Shown: in pieces, positions 45,052-53,438 of the stretch
Numbering within the stretch: the first letter of the stretch is position 1
How the letters are laid out: each line of letters starts with the position of its first letter
NCBI RefSeq assembly: GCF_004403185.1
Contig: NZ_SOHJ01000007.1
Coordinates: 1 to 64,000, forward strand
DNA: 64,000 bases
Source of the DNA: Cryobacterium suzukii
Lineage (GTDB): Bacteria; Actinomycetota; Actinomycetes; Actinomycetales; Microbacteriaceae
Direction: 5' to 3'
The notes under the pieces: generated by a model
What the model saw: the letters and a program-made list of their open reading frames with translations, nothing else
Databases searched by the model: none
Told to the model about the DNA's origin: nothing
Position numbers and translations under genes: made by a program

Positions 45052-45293
45052 CCCCGGCGCGCTGCGAAATGTGCGCACCCGGGCCACTCAGTACAGGCAC
45101 CCCAAATACGGTTCTGATGGCCTTCTTTAGGTCGCTGTGGGCGTCGAAGATGACGAGCCTGACACCGTCCAGGCCGCGGAATTTCAATGAGCGCACTACG
45201 TTGACAATCCAACGAATTAAACCCCGGAAATTACACCACCCAGGGGACGCAACCGTGCGTTGGCGCGTCCCGCCCGCTGGTGGGGCCGCGTGG

Positions 45294-46043
45294 TCAGCGC
45301 GCCGAGTACCCGCCATCGACGAGGTGGTAGCTGCCGGTGATGAAACTCGCGTTTTCTGACAGCAGGAATATGACCAGGTCGGCGACCTCATCCGCCGTTC
45401 CCAGTCGGCCGATGGGGTGCAGGCCTACCAGCCCGTCGTACGTTTCTTTGGGCAGGGTGCTGAGCAGTGGAGTGTCGATATAACCGGGGCCAACGGCGTT
45501 GATGCGGATGCCCTTGGTCGCGTACTCGAGGGCGGCCGCCTTCGTCAGTCCGACGACGGCATGTTTTGCTGCGACGTACGATGAGGCGTTGAGTTCACCG
45601 TTGGTGCCGAGGACGGACGACACGTTCACGATGGAGCCACCGCCCGATTTCTCGATGGCGGGGATTTCGTAGCGAAGGCTGTAGAGGACGCCGTTCAGAT
45701 TGACGTTGATGACCTTGTCCCAATCGGAAAGGTCGAGTTCGCCGACGGGGGCTGGGGCCGGGGCGATTCCCGCGTTGTTCACCGCGAGGTGAAGTGCGCC
45801 GTAGGTGTCGATCGCGAACTGTACGGCAGCATCCGCTTGCGCCGGAACGGTCGTGTTCTGCTCGACTGCTGCGGCGGAGTGCCCGGCGGCCGTGATGTCT
45901 TCGGCTACCTTCAGCGCGGCGTCGAGCCTGAGGTCACTGACCACGACCGACGCGCCTGCCGAGGCCAGCTTTCGTGAGATGGCCGCCCCGATGCCGGAAC
46001 CGCCGCCCGTGACGAGTGCCACTTTTCCCTGAAAATCAGTCAT
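45294..46043 (-). CDS. Short-chain dehydrogenase/reductase
   Basis: The 249-residue classical SDR has the motifs VTGGGSGIGAAI (about residue 13), NNAGIAPAPAP (about 92) and YxxxK in SSYVAAKHAVVGLTK (about 158). AAGGAGA lies eight bases before ATG 46043. It follows the GMC oxidoreductase on the same strand, separated by a 27-bp inverted repeat that may carry its own operator. Confidence 0.88.
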   Translation of the reverse strand: MTDFQGKVALVTGGGSGIGAAISRKLASAGASVVVSDLRLDAALKVAEDITAAGHSAAAVEQNTTVPAQADAAVQFAIDTYGALHLAVNNAGIAPAPAPVGELDLSDWDKVINVNLNGVLYSLRYEIPAIEKSGGGSIVNVSSVLGTNGELNASSYVAAKHAVVGLTKAAALEYATKGIRINAVGPGYIDTPLLSTLPKETYDGLVGLHPIGRLGTADEVADLVIFLLSENASFITGSYHLVDGGYSAR

Positions 46044-46221
46044 CGTGTTGTCTCCTTGTTGCTTGTCTGAGCTATGCATTCGCCACCCTACTCGGGCCAG
46101 CTCACCGAGGGCTCCGAGGCGCACGGCCACTGAGCGGCTGCAGAGCGGCGTCGCCGGCGCCTGAAAACCAGCGGCGATCACACGGGCCTGCCGTGCAAGA
46201 CCCTTAGGAACACAGTCGGCC

Positions 46222-46248
46222 AGTTATCGGAGAGGGTCTCCGATAACT
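46222..46248. promoter_or_regulatory. Inverted repeat between the GMC and SDR genes
   Basis: AGTTATCGGAGA and TCTCCGATAACT are perfect 12-bp arms around GGG. It lies 179 bases upstream of the SDR start and 97 bases after the GMC stop, with no T run, so an operator is more likely than a terminator. Confidence 0.55.
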
Positions 46249-46344
46249 AACCGACTCGACCGTGAGCCGGTAGCCGCAGACCTGCCGGGGTCACCCCGCA
46301 AAACCCGATCGAACTAGGCCGCTACCACGGCGCAGGGGAGTTGC

Positions 46345-47946
46345 TCACGAGTTATCTTCGAGGATAAGTTGTGCCGCGTGCCAGGCGAGAGCCTGAGTCG
46401 GGGCATTGTTGTTGCCCGATGGCATGTGTGGGAAGACGGACGCGTCAACGACTCGGAGTCCTTCCACCCCGCGAACACGAAGCCGTGCGTCGACGACGTC
46501 GTCGTCATTGGGTCCCATCGCGCACGTGCCCAGCGTGTGGTAACCGGTTCCGCCGCGGTTAAGTGCGTTTTCGAGTATCTGCTCATCCGTTGTGTAATCA
46601 GTGCCAGGGAGGGTTTCCTCTCGCACGAGTCGACTGATCGGACTCTGGGCCATGATTTCGCGCCCCTTCCGTGCCCCGAGAACGACCAGGCGGCGGTCGT
46701 GCTCGGTTTCGAGGAAATTCGCGATAACCGTCGGCTTGTTCGACGGCAAGTTGCCGGTGATGTGGATGGAGCCGGTGCTCGTCGGGCGAAGCGGATACGT
46801 CAGGAACATCATTCCCGGGTTTTTGTCGACCTTGACTTTGCCCGAGGTCAACGATGCCGCCGCAGTGGAGATGGGTGTGAAGAATCCCTGCGTGTCCGGC
46901 CGGTCGGATTTCGGATCCGACTTGTAGTACATCAATACGTTATAGCCACCGAACGACATGACGCCGTCACGTTGCATCAGATACTTCGTGCCGGTGAGCA
47001 CCTGCCGAGATACGTTGGAGAGCTGCTTGTTGTACCCGTCTGCGCCCTGCATCGAGAATTGAAAGCTGGTGCCGTGATGCTCGTGCAACCGTTCTCCGAC
47101 GTTGGGGCTGTCCACGACTACTTTCACCCCGGCGGAACGTAGCTGATCTGGATCTCCGATGCCGGAGCGTTCGAGGAGAAGCGGAGTGTCGAGCGAACCG
47201 CCGGCCAGGAGCACTTCTTTACGGGCGGAGTAGTCGACCGTCACGCCCTTGCGCTCAACGCGCACGCCGGTGGCACGCTTCCCATCGAAGAGGACATATC
47301 CAACCTCCGAATGGCTTAGCACCGTCAAGTTGGGGCGCTGCCGAACCGGATGTAGATAGGCTTCCGCAGCGCTGACACGCAAGCCGTTCGCGATGTTCGA
47401 CGATACGTATCCGACGCGCTCATTGTCGCTCCCGTTCAGGTCGTCTTCCCGGTTCATCCCGAGCTTCCCTGCGGCGTCCATGAAGGCCTCACTGACTTCC
47501 TCGGGCGGCGAAGCCACGGAAATCCCCACGGGACCGCCGACGCCTCGAGTATTCGACGCGCCAAGTGCGTGGTCTTCAATGCTCTTGTAGGCACCCACAA
47601 AGGTGTCCCACCCCCAACCAGGATTTCCCGCCGCTTCGATCGAGTCGTAATCGGGCTTCCATCCACGATTCCAGACCATGCCGTTCACCCCGGTGGAACC
47701 GCCGATCATGCGACCGCGCGACCACTGCTCTACGGAACCGGTTCCAAACGGTTGAGTGGCGAACTTCTTCGTATATTTCGGGTCCGTCATCGTGAAATAG
47801 AACCCCTTCGGCACGAGAATCACCGGACTACGATCGGAGCCTCCAGCCTCAAGCAGCAACACCTGATTCGCGGGGTCCTCGCTCAACCGATTGGCCAGGA
47901 CACATCCCGCTGCTCCAGCGCCGACGATAATGTAGTCAAAATTCAT
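46345..47946 (-). CDS. GMC-family FAD alcohol oxidoreductase (choline-dehydrogenase-like)
   Basis: The 533-residue flavoprotein has the FAD motif IIVGAGAAGCVLANRLSED (about residues 6-24), GRMIGGSTGVNGMVWNRG (about 80), the catalytic-His region TGYHTLGTCAMG (about 467) and the second signature MPSGNNNAPTQALAWHA near the end. It oxidises a primary or secondary alcohol, identity unknown. Divergent from the TetR gene and transcribed with the SDR. Confidence 0.88.
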   Translation of the reverse strand: MNFDYIIVGAGAAGCVLANRLSEDPANQVLLLEAGGSDRSPVILVPKGFYFTMTDPKYTKKFATQPFGTGSVEQWSRGRMIGGSTGVNGMVWNRGWKPDYDSIEAAGNPGWGWDTFVGAYKSIEDHALGASNTRGVGGPVGISVASPPEEVSEAFMDAAGKLGMNREDDLNGSDNERVGYVSSNIANGLRVSAAEAYLHPVRQRPNLTVLSHSEVGYVLFDGKRATGVRVERKGVTVDYSARKEVLLAGGSLDTPLLLERSGIGDPDQLRSAGVKVVVDSPNVGERLHEHHGTSFQFSMQGADGYNKQLSNVSRQVLTGTKYLMQRDGVMSFGGYNVLMYYKSDPKSDRPDTQGFFTPISTAAASLTSGKVKVDKNPGMMFLTYPLRPTSTGSIHITGNLPSNKPTVIANFLETEHDRRLVVLGARKGREIMAQSPISRLVREETLPGTDYTTDEQILENALNRGGTGYHTLGTCAMGPNDDDVVDARLRVRGVEGLRVVDASVFPHMPSGNNNAPTQALAWHAAQLILEDNS

Positions 47947-48017
47947 GCTGAACTTCCTCTTCTTTGTGGATGATCAACGGACGCACCGATTCATGCGTCG
48001 AAGACACTTCATTAATT

Positions 48018-48028
48018 ACACTCAGTGT
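48018..48028. promoter_or_regulatory. Candidate TetR operator upstream of the GMC gene
   Basis: ACACT-C-AGTGT is a perfect 5-1-5 inverted repeat, extended imperfectly by TTA and TAAT on both sides. It lies between the divergent GMC and TetR genes. Confidence 0.5.
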
Positions 48029-48065
48029 TCTAATTCAAGTATTGCCAGAGAGTAGGGTCGAGTCA

Positions 48066-48692
48066 ATGGCTACCCCCGACATCGCAGAGAGTCGAGGGCG
48101 AGGACGCCCCCCGACAGTGTCAGTGGATGCCGTCGCCGAGATCGGTCTTGGCCTATTTTTAGCAAACGGCTTCGACGAGACAACGATGACCAACATCGCC
48201 AGCGCCGCTGGCATCGGACGCAAAACCTTGTTCAACTACTTTCCGAACAAAGCCGACATCGTCTGGAACCGTTTCAACCGGCAGCTTGAAGACCTCACCA
48301 ATGCGCTGGAGCATGCTCCCATCGACATCGTCAGCACCGATGCGGTCGTAGCAGCCGTACTCTCCGGCCTGCACACCCATCCCGCTGTTCTGCCCATCAT
48401 GCGCGCCGAAGTCACCCTCATCCAGGCAGTTCCGTCCCTACAAAGTTACGCGTACATGCAGGGTCGACCCTGGCGGGATGCCATCACCCGCTTCATCGCT
48501 GACCGAGAGGGACTCGACCCAGATGACACGTTGCCGGAAGTTCTCGGCCACGGCTACTGGCACGCCATGTTCGTCGGTTTCCGCAAGTGGCTCCACTCAG
48601 GGCAATCGTCCCCCTTGCCATATGTGGAAACCGCCCTCCGGGACTACTCCAGAGCCCTACAAGCCGCATTCGCACACGAAAAGACTCAATAA
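48066..48692 (+). CDS. TetR-family transcriptional regulator
   Basis: The 208-residue regulator has an N-terminal Arg/Pro tract (SRGRGRPPTV) and the TetR HTH (FDETTMTNIASAAGIGRKTL then FNYFPNKADI, about residues 37-65). The C-terminal ligand domain (VLPIMRAEVTLIQAVPSLQ) resembles the MftR-like group. It is divergent from the GMC oxidoreductase, which it probably controls. Confidence 0.87.
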   Translation: MATPDIAESRGRGRPPTVSVDAVAEIGLGLFLANGFDETTMTNIASAAGIGRKTLFNYFPNKADIVWNRFNRQLEDLTNALEHAPIDIVSTDAVVAAVLSGLHTHPAVLPIMRAEVTLIQAVPSLQSYAYMQGRPWRDAITRFIADREGLDPDDTLPEVLGHGYWHAMFVGFRKWLHSGQSSPLPYVETALRDYSRALQAAFAHEKTQ

Positions 48693-48819
48693 AGCTGTTG
48701 CATCTTTCGGGAGGCGGCCAGTTGCCCGCGGCTCGAGCTGGCTCACCGCCGATCGGTGGCACTCGGCTGCCCCGTGCCGGCGGTGGGCCATGGAGCCGCA
48801 CCACCGCCGAACACAGATT

Positions 48820-50130
48820 TTAGGCGTCTTTCAGGTCGATGCCCTTCGTTTCCTTCATGATGAAACAGGCGATCCCCGTGCACGCGCAGAGAACAATGAT
48901 GTACACGCTGGAGAGCCAGCCAACATCCAGCGAGTTTAGGAGGGCATTTAAGTAGGGAGCGGTGCCGCCGAACACAGCCGCTGAAATGGAATAGGCGAAA
49001 CCGATGGCCCTGGTGCGAATTCTGGTCGGAAAATTCTCAGAGAGGATGGCCGAAAGCAAAGCACCGGGTATGGCGACGATCACTAGAGCGATCGCCGAGG
49101 CGAGCAGGAGCGTCCACCCCGCCGAACCGATCATGGCAGTCAGGGGGAGGGAAAGCGCCATCATGAGAACGGCGAAGATCAGCATCATCGGGCGCCGACC
49201 GACTCGGTCGGAAACCCAGCCCCAGAGCGGCAGAGTTGCCAGGGCGATCAACTGGGCCGTCAGAGTCATCCAGAAGGCGGTGCCCGAGTCCATGCCTTTC
49301 TGGGTGATCGCGTACGTGGAGGCGTACGAGGTCCAGGTGTAATGAGCCGCTGTCACCCCAGACGTCATGGCGATCATCAGCACAATTGTTCGGGCAACCT
49401 GAGCTTTCGGGAGCGGGGCCGGCTTTTCGGTGCCGGCCGTGTGGTCGTCGAAGACCTCACTCTCGCCCATGTTGCGTCGCATGTAGAGAGCTGCAAGGGC
49501 GAGGAAAGCGCCGAGGATGAACGGGATACGCCATCCCCAGGCCGCCACACTGTCGTCGGGCATGATGCTGGTCACACCGCCAGCGACACCGTAGGCCAAT
49601 ACAGACCCGCCGAAGATGGCGATGAAGACGGCGCTGCCCCAGAGTCCGCGATGGCGCCGCGGCGCAATTTCGGCCACGTAGGTATAAGCGGTAGCGGTTT
49701 CTCCGCCGTGCGCAAACCCTTGAATGACCCTGACCGCGAGCAGCAGGAATGACGCCCAGGCGCCGGCATTCTGATACGTCGGCATTACAGCCATGGCCAG
49801 GCTTCCACCGGCCATCATGAGCATTGTTGTGACCAAGACGAATTTGCGCCCGCGCCGGTCGGCGACCAGGCCGAAGACGATGCCGCCAAGCGGTCGCATC
49901 AAGAAGCCGACGGCAAATACTCCCAGAGTGGAGAGGAGTCCGGAGATGGGATCTTCGGGGTTGAACATGGCAGCGGCGATGAACGGCGCAAAGACCGCGT
50001 AGGCGCTCCACTCATACCATTCGAGAACGTTGCCGAGAGTGCTGGCGATCAGGTCCCGCCGTTTCGACCGTTCGGCGACGCCGGTGGTTCCTCTGGCCGT
50101 GTCGTTGTCGGTCTCGTCAATCTGGGTCAT
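48820..50130 (-). CDS. MFS transporter, metabolite:proton symporter (MHS) type
   Basis: The 436-residue transporter has about 12 predicted transmembrane segments. The family signatures are GNVLEWYEWSAYAVFAPF (TM1), RPLGGIVFGLVADRRGRK (loop 2-3, about 75-95) and WGWRIPFILGAFLALAA (TM6 region). MHS members import organic acids, proline or betaine with protons. Last gene of the ligase-SDR-ACAD-kinase operon, after a 114-base gap. AAAGGAGC nine bases upstream of the ATG. Organic-acid import for that pathway is inferred. Confidence 0.88.
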   Translation of the reverse strand: MTQIDETDNDTARGTTGVAERSKRRDLIASTLGNVLEWYEWSAYAVFAPFIAAAMFNPEDPISGLLSTLGVFAVGFLMRPLGGIVFGLVADRRGRKFVLVTTMLMMAGGSLAMAVMPTYQNAGAWASFLLLAVRVIQGFAHGGETATAYTYVAEIAPRRHRGLWGSAVFIAIFGGSVLAYGVAGGVTSIMPDDSVAAWGWRIPFILGAFLALAALYMRRNMGESEVFDDHTAGTEKPAPLPKAQVARTIVLMIAMTSGVTAAHYTWTSYASTYAITQKGMDSGTAFWMTLTAQLIALATLPLWGWVSDRVGRRPMMLIFAVLMMALSLPLTAMIGSAGWTLLLASAIALVIVAIPGALLSAILSENFPTRIRTRAIGFAYSISAAVFGGTAPYLNALLNSLDVGWLSSVYIIVLCACTGIACFIMKETKGIDLKDA

Positions 50131-50244
50131 CAGAAAAGGCTCCTTTGCCTCAAGGTATTCACGTCAGTGCACCCCAAGCGGGATGTCGATGGATCGCAAG
50201 CCGGACGACTTTGTCGTGCGGGTAGATCCCGCAGGGGAATGGGT

Positions 50245-51345
50245 TCAGGATGCGACGGTTGAGCTGACGCCGGCAAAGTGCCGGGCACCGTCCAGTAGCC
50301 TCGGGACGCCTTCTTCCAGCGAGGGGCCGAAGCCGGTGTCGCCCGGTCGTTCACCCTTGAGCCAGCGGGTGTAAATGGCTTCGCAGAAGATGGATGCCTT
50401 CCACAGTGCCAGCGTCTGGTACCAGGGCAGCGCATCCAAATCCACATGCATCCGCTCGCGGTACCGCGAAATGAGCTGATCGCGGGTGAGATATCCAGGT
50501 TCGCGGGTCACGCTGGTCAATTCGAGCGGCGTAGGAAAACTTCCGGGTTCCGAGTAGGTTGCCGTGAGATAGCCAAGATCCGCCAACGGGTCACCCACCG
50601 TGGCCATTTCCCAGTCCAGAATGGCCATCACGCGTGCCGGGGACGACGGTTCGAACATCAGGTTGCCGGCCCGGAAGTCGCCGTGGATCACTGTGGCGGC
50701 CTGGCTGGTGGGAATATTGCGTTCCAGCCAGCCGCCGATGCTGACGACCGCGGGCAGATTCCGGGTGGTGTTCACCTCCCACAGGGCAGAAAAGCGCTGG
50801 ACCTGTCGCTTTAGGTAGCCTTCCGGGCGCCCGAACGCGGCCAGTTCTCCGGCGGAAACATCCACCTGATGTAGCTGCACCAGCGTGTCAACAACGGCGG
50901 CGCTGGTCGCCTCGCGCTGTGCCATGGTGCCGAGGTAGCCGGGGATTCGATCGGTGATAACGGTGCCGCCCAGGAAAGACATGATGTAAAAGGGAACACC
51001 GAGCAGCGACTCGTCTTCACAAATGGCGAGAATTTCGGGAACCGGCACCCCCTGTTTTCTAACCAGCTGTTGGATCCGAGCCTCACGAACCATGTCATGG
51101 GTGGATCGCGGCAGGGGCGGACGGGGGCCGCGGCGCAACACAAACACCTCGATGCCGCGCTGGAGACGATAGGTGACATTGGACTGGCCGTCACCAATCC
51201 GACACCAGGACAGCGGCCCGAAACCGAGCCCGTTGGCATCCATGAACTTTTCGACTGCGTCAAGGATGAGAAGCGGCGGCAAGCCCAGCCGCGCTGCGTC
51301 GGCGTGGTTGGCGACGACTTCGACGCCGTCGGGAGCGGTGTGCAT
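50245..51345 (-). CDS. APH-family kinase (LvaA/ACAD10-11-type phosphotransferase)
   Basis: The 366-residue protein has the aminoglycoside-phosphotransferase fold: the ATP-binding region ESNVTYRLQRG (GDGQSNVTYRL, about residue 55), VLRRGP, the catalytic HGDFRAGNLMF (about 222) and the metal-binding ILDWEMATVGDPLADLGY (about 245). APH kinases next to an acyl-CoA dehydrogenase phosphorylate 4-hydroxyacyl-CoA in levulinate and ACAD10/11 pathways. ATG 51345 is preferred over TTG 51348. Its start overlaps the dehydrogenase stop by one base. Confidence 0.85.
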   Translation of the reverse strand: MHTAPDGVEVVANHADAARLGLPPLLILDAVEKFMDANGLGFGPLSWCRIGDGQSNVTYRLQRGIEVFVLRRGPRPPLPRSTHDMVREARIQQLVRKQGVPVPEILAICEDESLLGVPFYIMSFLGGTVITDRIPGYLGTMAQREATSAAVVDTLVQLHQVDVSAGELAAFGRPEGYLKRQVQRFSALWEVNTTRNLPAVVSIGGWLERNIPTSQAATVIHGDFRAGNLMFEPSSPARVMAILDWEMATVGDPLADLGYLTATYSEPGSFPTPLELTSVTREPGYLTRDQLISRYRERMHVDLDALPWYQTLALWKASIFCEAIYTRWLKGERPGDTGFGPSLEEGVPRLLDGARHFAGVSSTVAS

Positions 51346-52613
51346 CAACGGATTCCTGCCAGCTCAGTGTTGAGATCAGCGCCGTGCAGATCGGAGCCGT
51401 GCACGTCGGCCAGGTACGGCTCGCCCGCATCGACAGCCCGCTTGCGCGCCGCCGAGGCGCGTCGGGAGATGGCCCATTTATGGGTTTCGTTGGCGCCGTC
51501 GTAGATCCGGAACGGGCGCACCTCGTTTAGGTAGGAGGCCAGGGGGAGCCCGTCTGAAACACCGTCGCCGCCGCAGAGCTGGATGGCGCGGTCGACCACC
51601 CGGAAGATCGCTTCCGAGCAGTGCACCTTTGCGATAGATGACATCGCGGATCCGGCCCGTGGATCCGTTGCGAGCAGCGCGGCGGTCTTCTCGATGATGG
51701 CATCGGAGGTTTCGATGTCGATCACGGACTGGGCGATCAGTTCCTGGGCAAGGCCCAGGTTCTTCATTGGGGAGCCGAACATTTCGCGGCGCTCGATTCG
51801 GTCCAGCGCAATGTCCAGCGAGCGCCGGGCCAGTCCGAGCCAGCGCATGCAGTGTGTGAGACGGGCTGGGCCAAGGCGCACTTGGGCATATTTGAAGCCG
51901 AGTCCGACGGCACCCAGTACCGCATCATCCGCCACAAAGCAGTCGTCGAGATAAATGTGGGGATGACCGCCAGCGATGGCACGGTCCATGGTGTGGATGC
52001 TTTCGCCGAGCCGGATGCCTGTGTTGTCGAGATCAACCAGGAACATGGTGGCACCGGTCGGAGCGTCTCCGACAGCCTCGGTGCGGGCCATCACGATGCA
52101 AAAGGCTGCGCCGTCGGCGCCACTTGTGAATCGTTTGTGACCATTTATGGACCATCCGCCGTCGACCTTTGTCGCCTCGGTGAGCAGGGCGGCCGGATCT
52201 GAACCGGCGCCAGGGTGCGGCTCGGTCATTCCGAAGCAGGACCGCGACGTGCCGGCGGCCAGGGGCACAAGGTAGCGCTGCTTCTGTGCCTCCGTGGCGA
52301 TCAGATTTAGCATGTGCATATTGCCTTCGTCGGGCGCCATGCAGTTGAGCGCGGACGCGCCGATCGGGGAATATCCGGCCTCTTGAAGGATCGCGGACCA
52401 GTGCTGAATGGGGACGCCCTGGCCGCCGAATTCCTTAGGGACGTGTGGGGCAAAGACATTGGCGGCCTTTGCTGCTGCTTGGAGTCGGTCCCGGGTGGAC
52501 TGGCCCAGGCGCTCGCCCGGCCTCGGCTCGGCGGGAATGACCGTGCTGCGGATGAATTCGCGGGTACGGATTCGCAAATCTTCGATATCGGCGGGCAGTG
52601 ACTCGGTGCTCAT
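51345..52613 (-). CDS. Acyl-CoA dehydrogenase (LvaC/ACAD11-like)
   Basis: The 422-residue flavoenzyme has the ACAD signatures CFGMTEPHPGAGSDPAALLT (about 140, FAD/substrate) and INGHKRFTSGADGAAFCIV. At the position of the catalytic Glu of medium-chain dehydrogenases (YEGT) it has Asp in FRIYDGANETHKW (about 380). The residue identity in the homologous LvaC/ACAD11 enzymes should be checked by alignment. The APH kinase follows with a one-base overlap, mirroring the kinase-dehydrogenase fusion of ACAD10/11. AAAGGAAA nine bases before the ATG. Confidence 0.88.
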   Translation of the reverse strand: MSTESLPADIEDLRIRTREFIRSTVIPAEPRPGERLGQSTRDRLQAAAKAANVFAPHVPKEFGGQGVPIQHWSAILQEAGYSPIGASALNCMAPDEGNMHMLNLIATEAQKQRYLVPLAAGTSRSCFGMTEPHPGAGSDPAALLTEATKVDGGWSINGHKRFTSGADGAAFCIVMARTEAVGDAPTGATMFLVDLDNTGIRLGESIHTMDRAIAGGHPHIYLDDCFVADDAVLGAVGLGFKYAQVRLGPARLTHCMRWLGLARRSLDIALDRIERREMFGSPMKNLGLAQELIAQSVIDIETSDAIIEKTAALLATDPRAGSAMSSIAKVHCSEAIFRVVDRAIQLCGGDGVSDGLPLASYLNEVRPFRIYDGANETHKWAISRRASAARKRAVDAGEPYLADVHGSDLHGADLNTELAGIR

Positions 52614-52655
52614 TGTTCTATTTCCTTTCGCGGCCGGGGCCGATGAGTGGGGGTG

Positions 52656-53438
52656 TTAAGCGGTGCCGCCGGCCGCGAGCAGGCCGCCATCAAGGTTGAT
52701 GACCTGACCGGTGATCCAGGCCGAATCTGAGGACGCGAGAAAGGCAACGGTGGCGGCAATATCCTCCGGGTTGCCAAGGCGTCCCAGAGGATATCTCGCG
52801 GCCACTTCCGCCTCCTTGCCTTCGTAGAGGGCCTGAGCGAATTGCGTCTTGACCACCGCCGGTGCAACCGCGTTCACTCGTATCTTCGGTCCCATTTCGA
52901 CGGCGAGGGTGCGGGTCAGATGCGCTATTGCGGCCTTGGTCACGCCATAGAAACCGATGCCCGGTGCCGGTGTCTGCCCGGTGACCGAAGACACGTTAAT
53001 GACGGTACCGCCGCGGCCGGCGAAATCCAGCGCGACGTGGCGGTAAGTATCCTGGATCCAGGCCAGGGTGCCGAAGACGTTCACCTCGGTGATCTTGCGC
53101 GCGGCGGACAGATCTAGATCCATAACCGAGCCGTAGACGGGGTTGATGCCCGCATTGTTGACGAGGACGTCCAGCTGGCCGAATGTTTCGGCGACGGCGT
53201 TGAGCACCTCGACGCGGTGGTCCGGATCGTGGGCTTTGCCGGCGAGGGGGATCACAGATCCTTTCGGAAACTGGGCGGCCGCATCGTTTAACGCCTCGGC
53301 GTTACGGGCGGTGATACAGACCCGGGCGCCCTCCGCCACCAGCCGCAAGGCGATGGCCAGTCCGATACCGCGACTGGCGCCCGTGACGATGGCCGTCTTG
53401 CCCTCAAGGCGGTGCGCTTGGATGGGTTGTTCGCTCAT
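52656..53438 (-). CDS. SDR oxidoreductase (LvaD-like)
   Basis: The 260-residue classical SDR has TGASRGIGLAIALRL (about residue 17), NNAGINPVYGSV (about 93) and YxxxK in GFYGVTKAAIAHLTR (about 165). It overlaps the ligase gene by four bases. In the lva pathway this member reduces a 4-oxoacyl-CoA to a 4-hydroxyacyl-CoA; that role here is inferred from the operon. Confidence 0.85.
   Translation of the reverse strand: MSEQPIQAHRLEGKTAIVTGASRGIGLAIALRLVAEGARVCITARNAEALNDAAAQFPKGSVIPLAGKAHDPDHRVEVLNAVAETFGQLDVLVNNAGINPVYGSVMDLDLSAARKITEVNVFGTLAWIQDTYRHVALDFAGRGGTVINVSSVTGQTPAPGIGFYGVTKAAIAHLTRTLAVEMGPKIRVNAVAPAVVKTQFAQALYEGKEAEVAARYPLGRLGNPEDIAATVAFLASSDSAWITGQVINLDGGLLAAGGTA

Noticed and set aside
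45294-48692. Mycofactocin cluster, because of GMC oxidoreductase, SDR and an MftR-like TetR
   Set aside because: No precursor peptide, radical SAM enzyme or other mft gene lies in the region, so this link is not supported.
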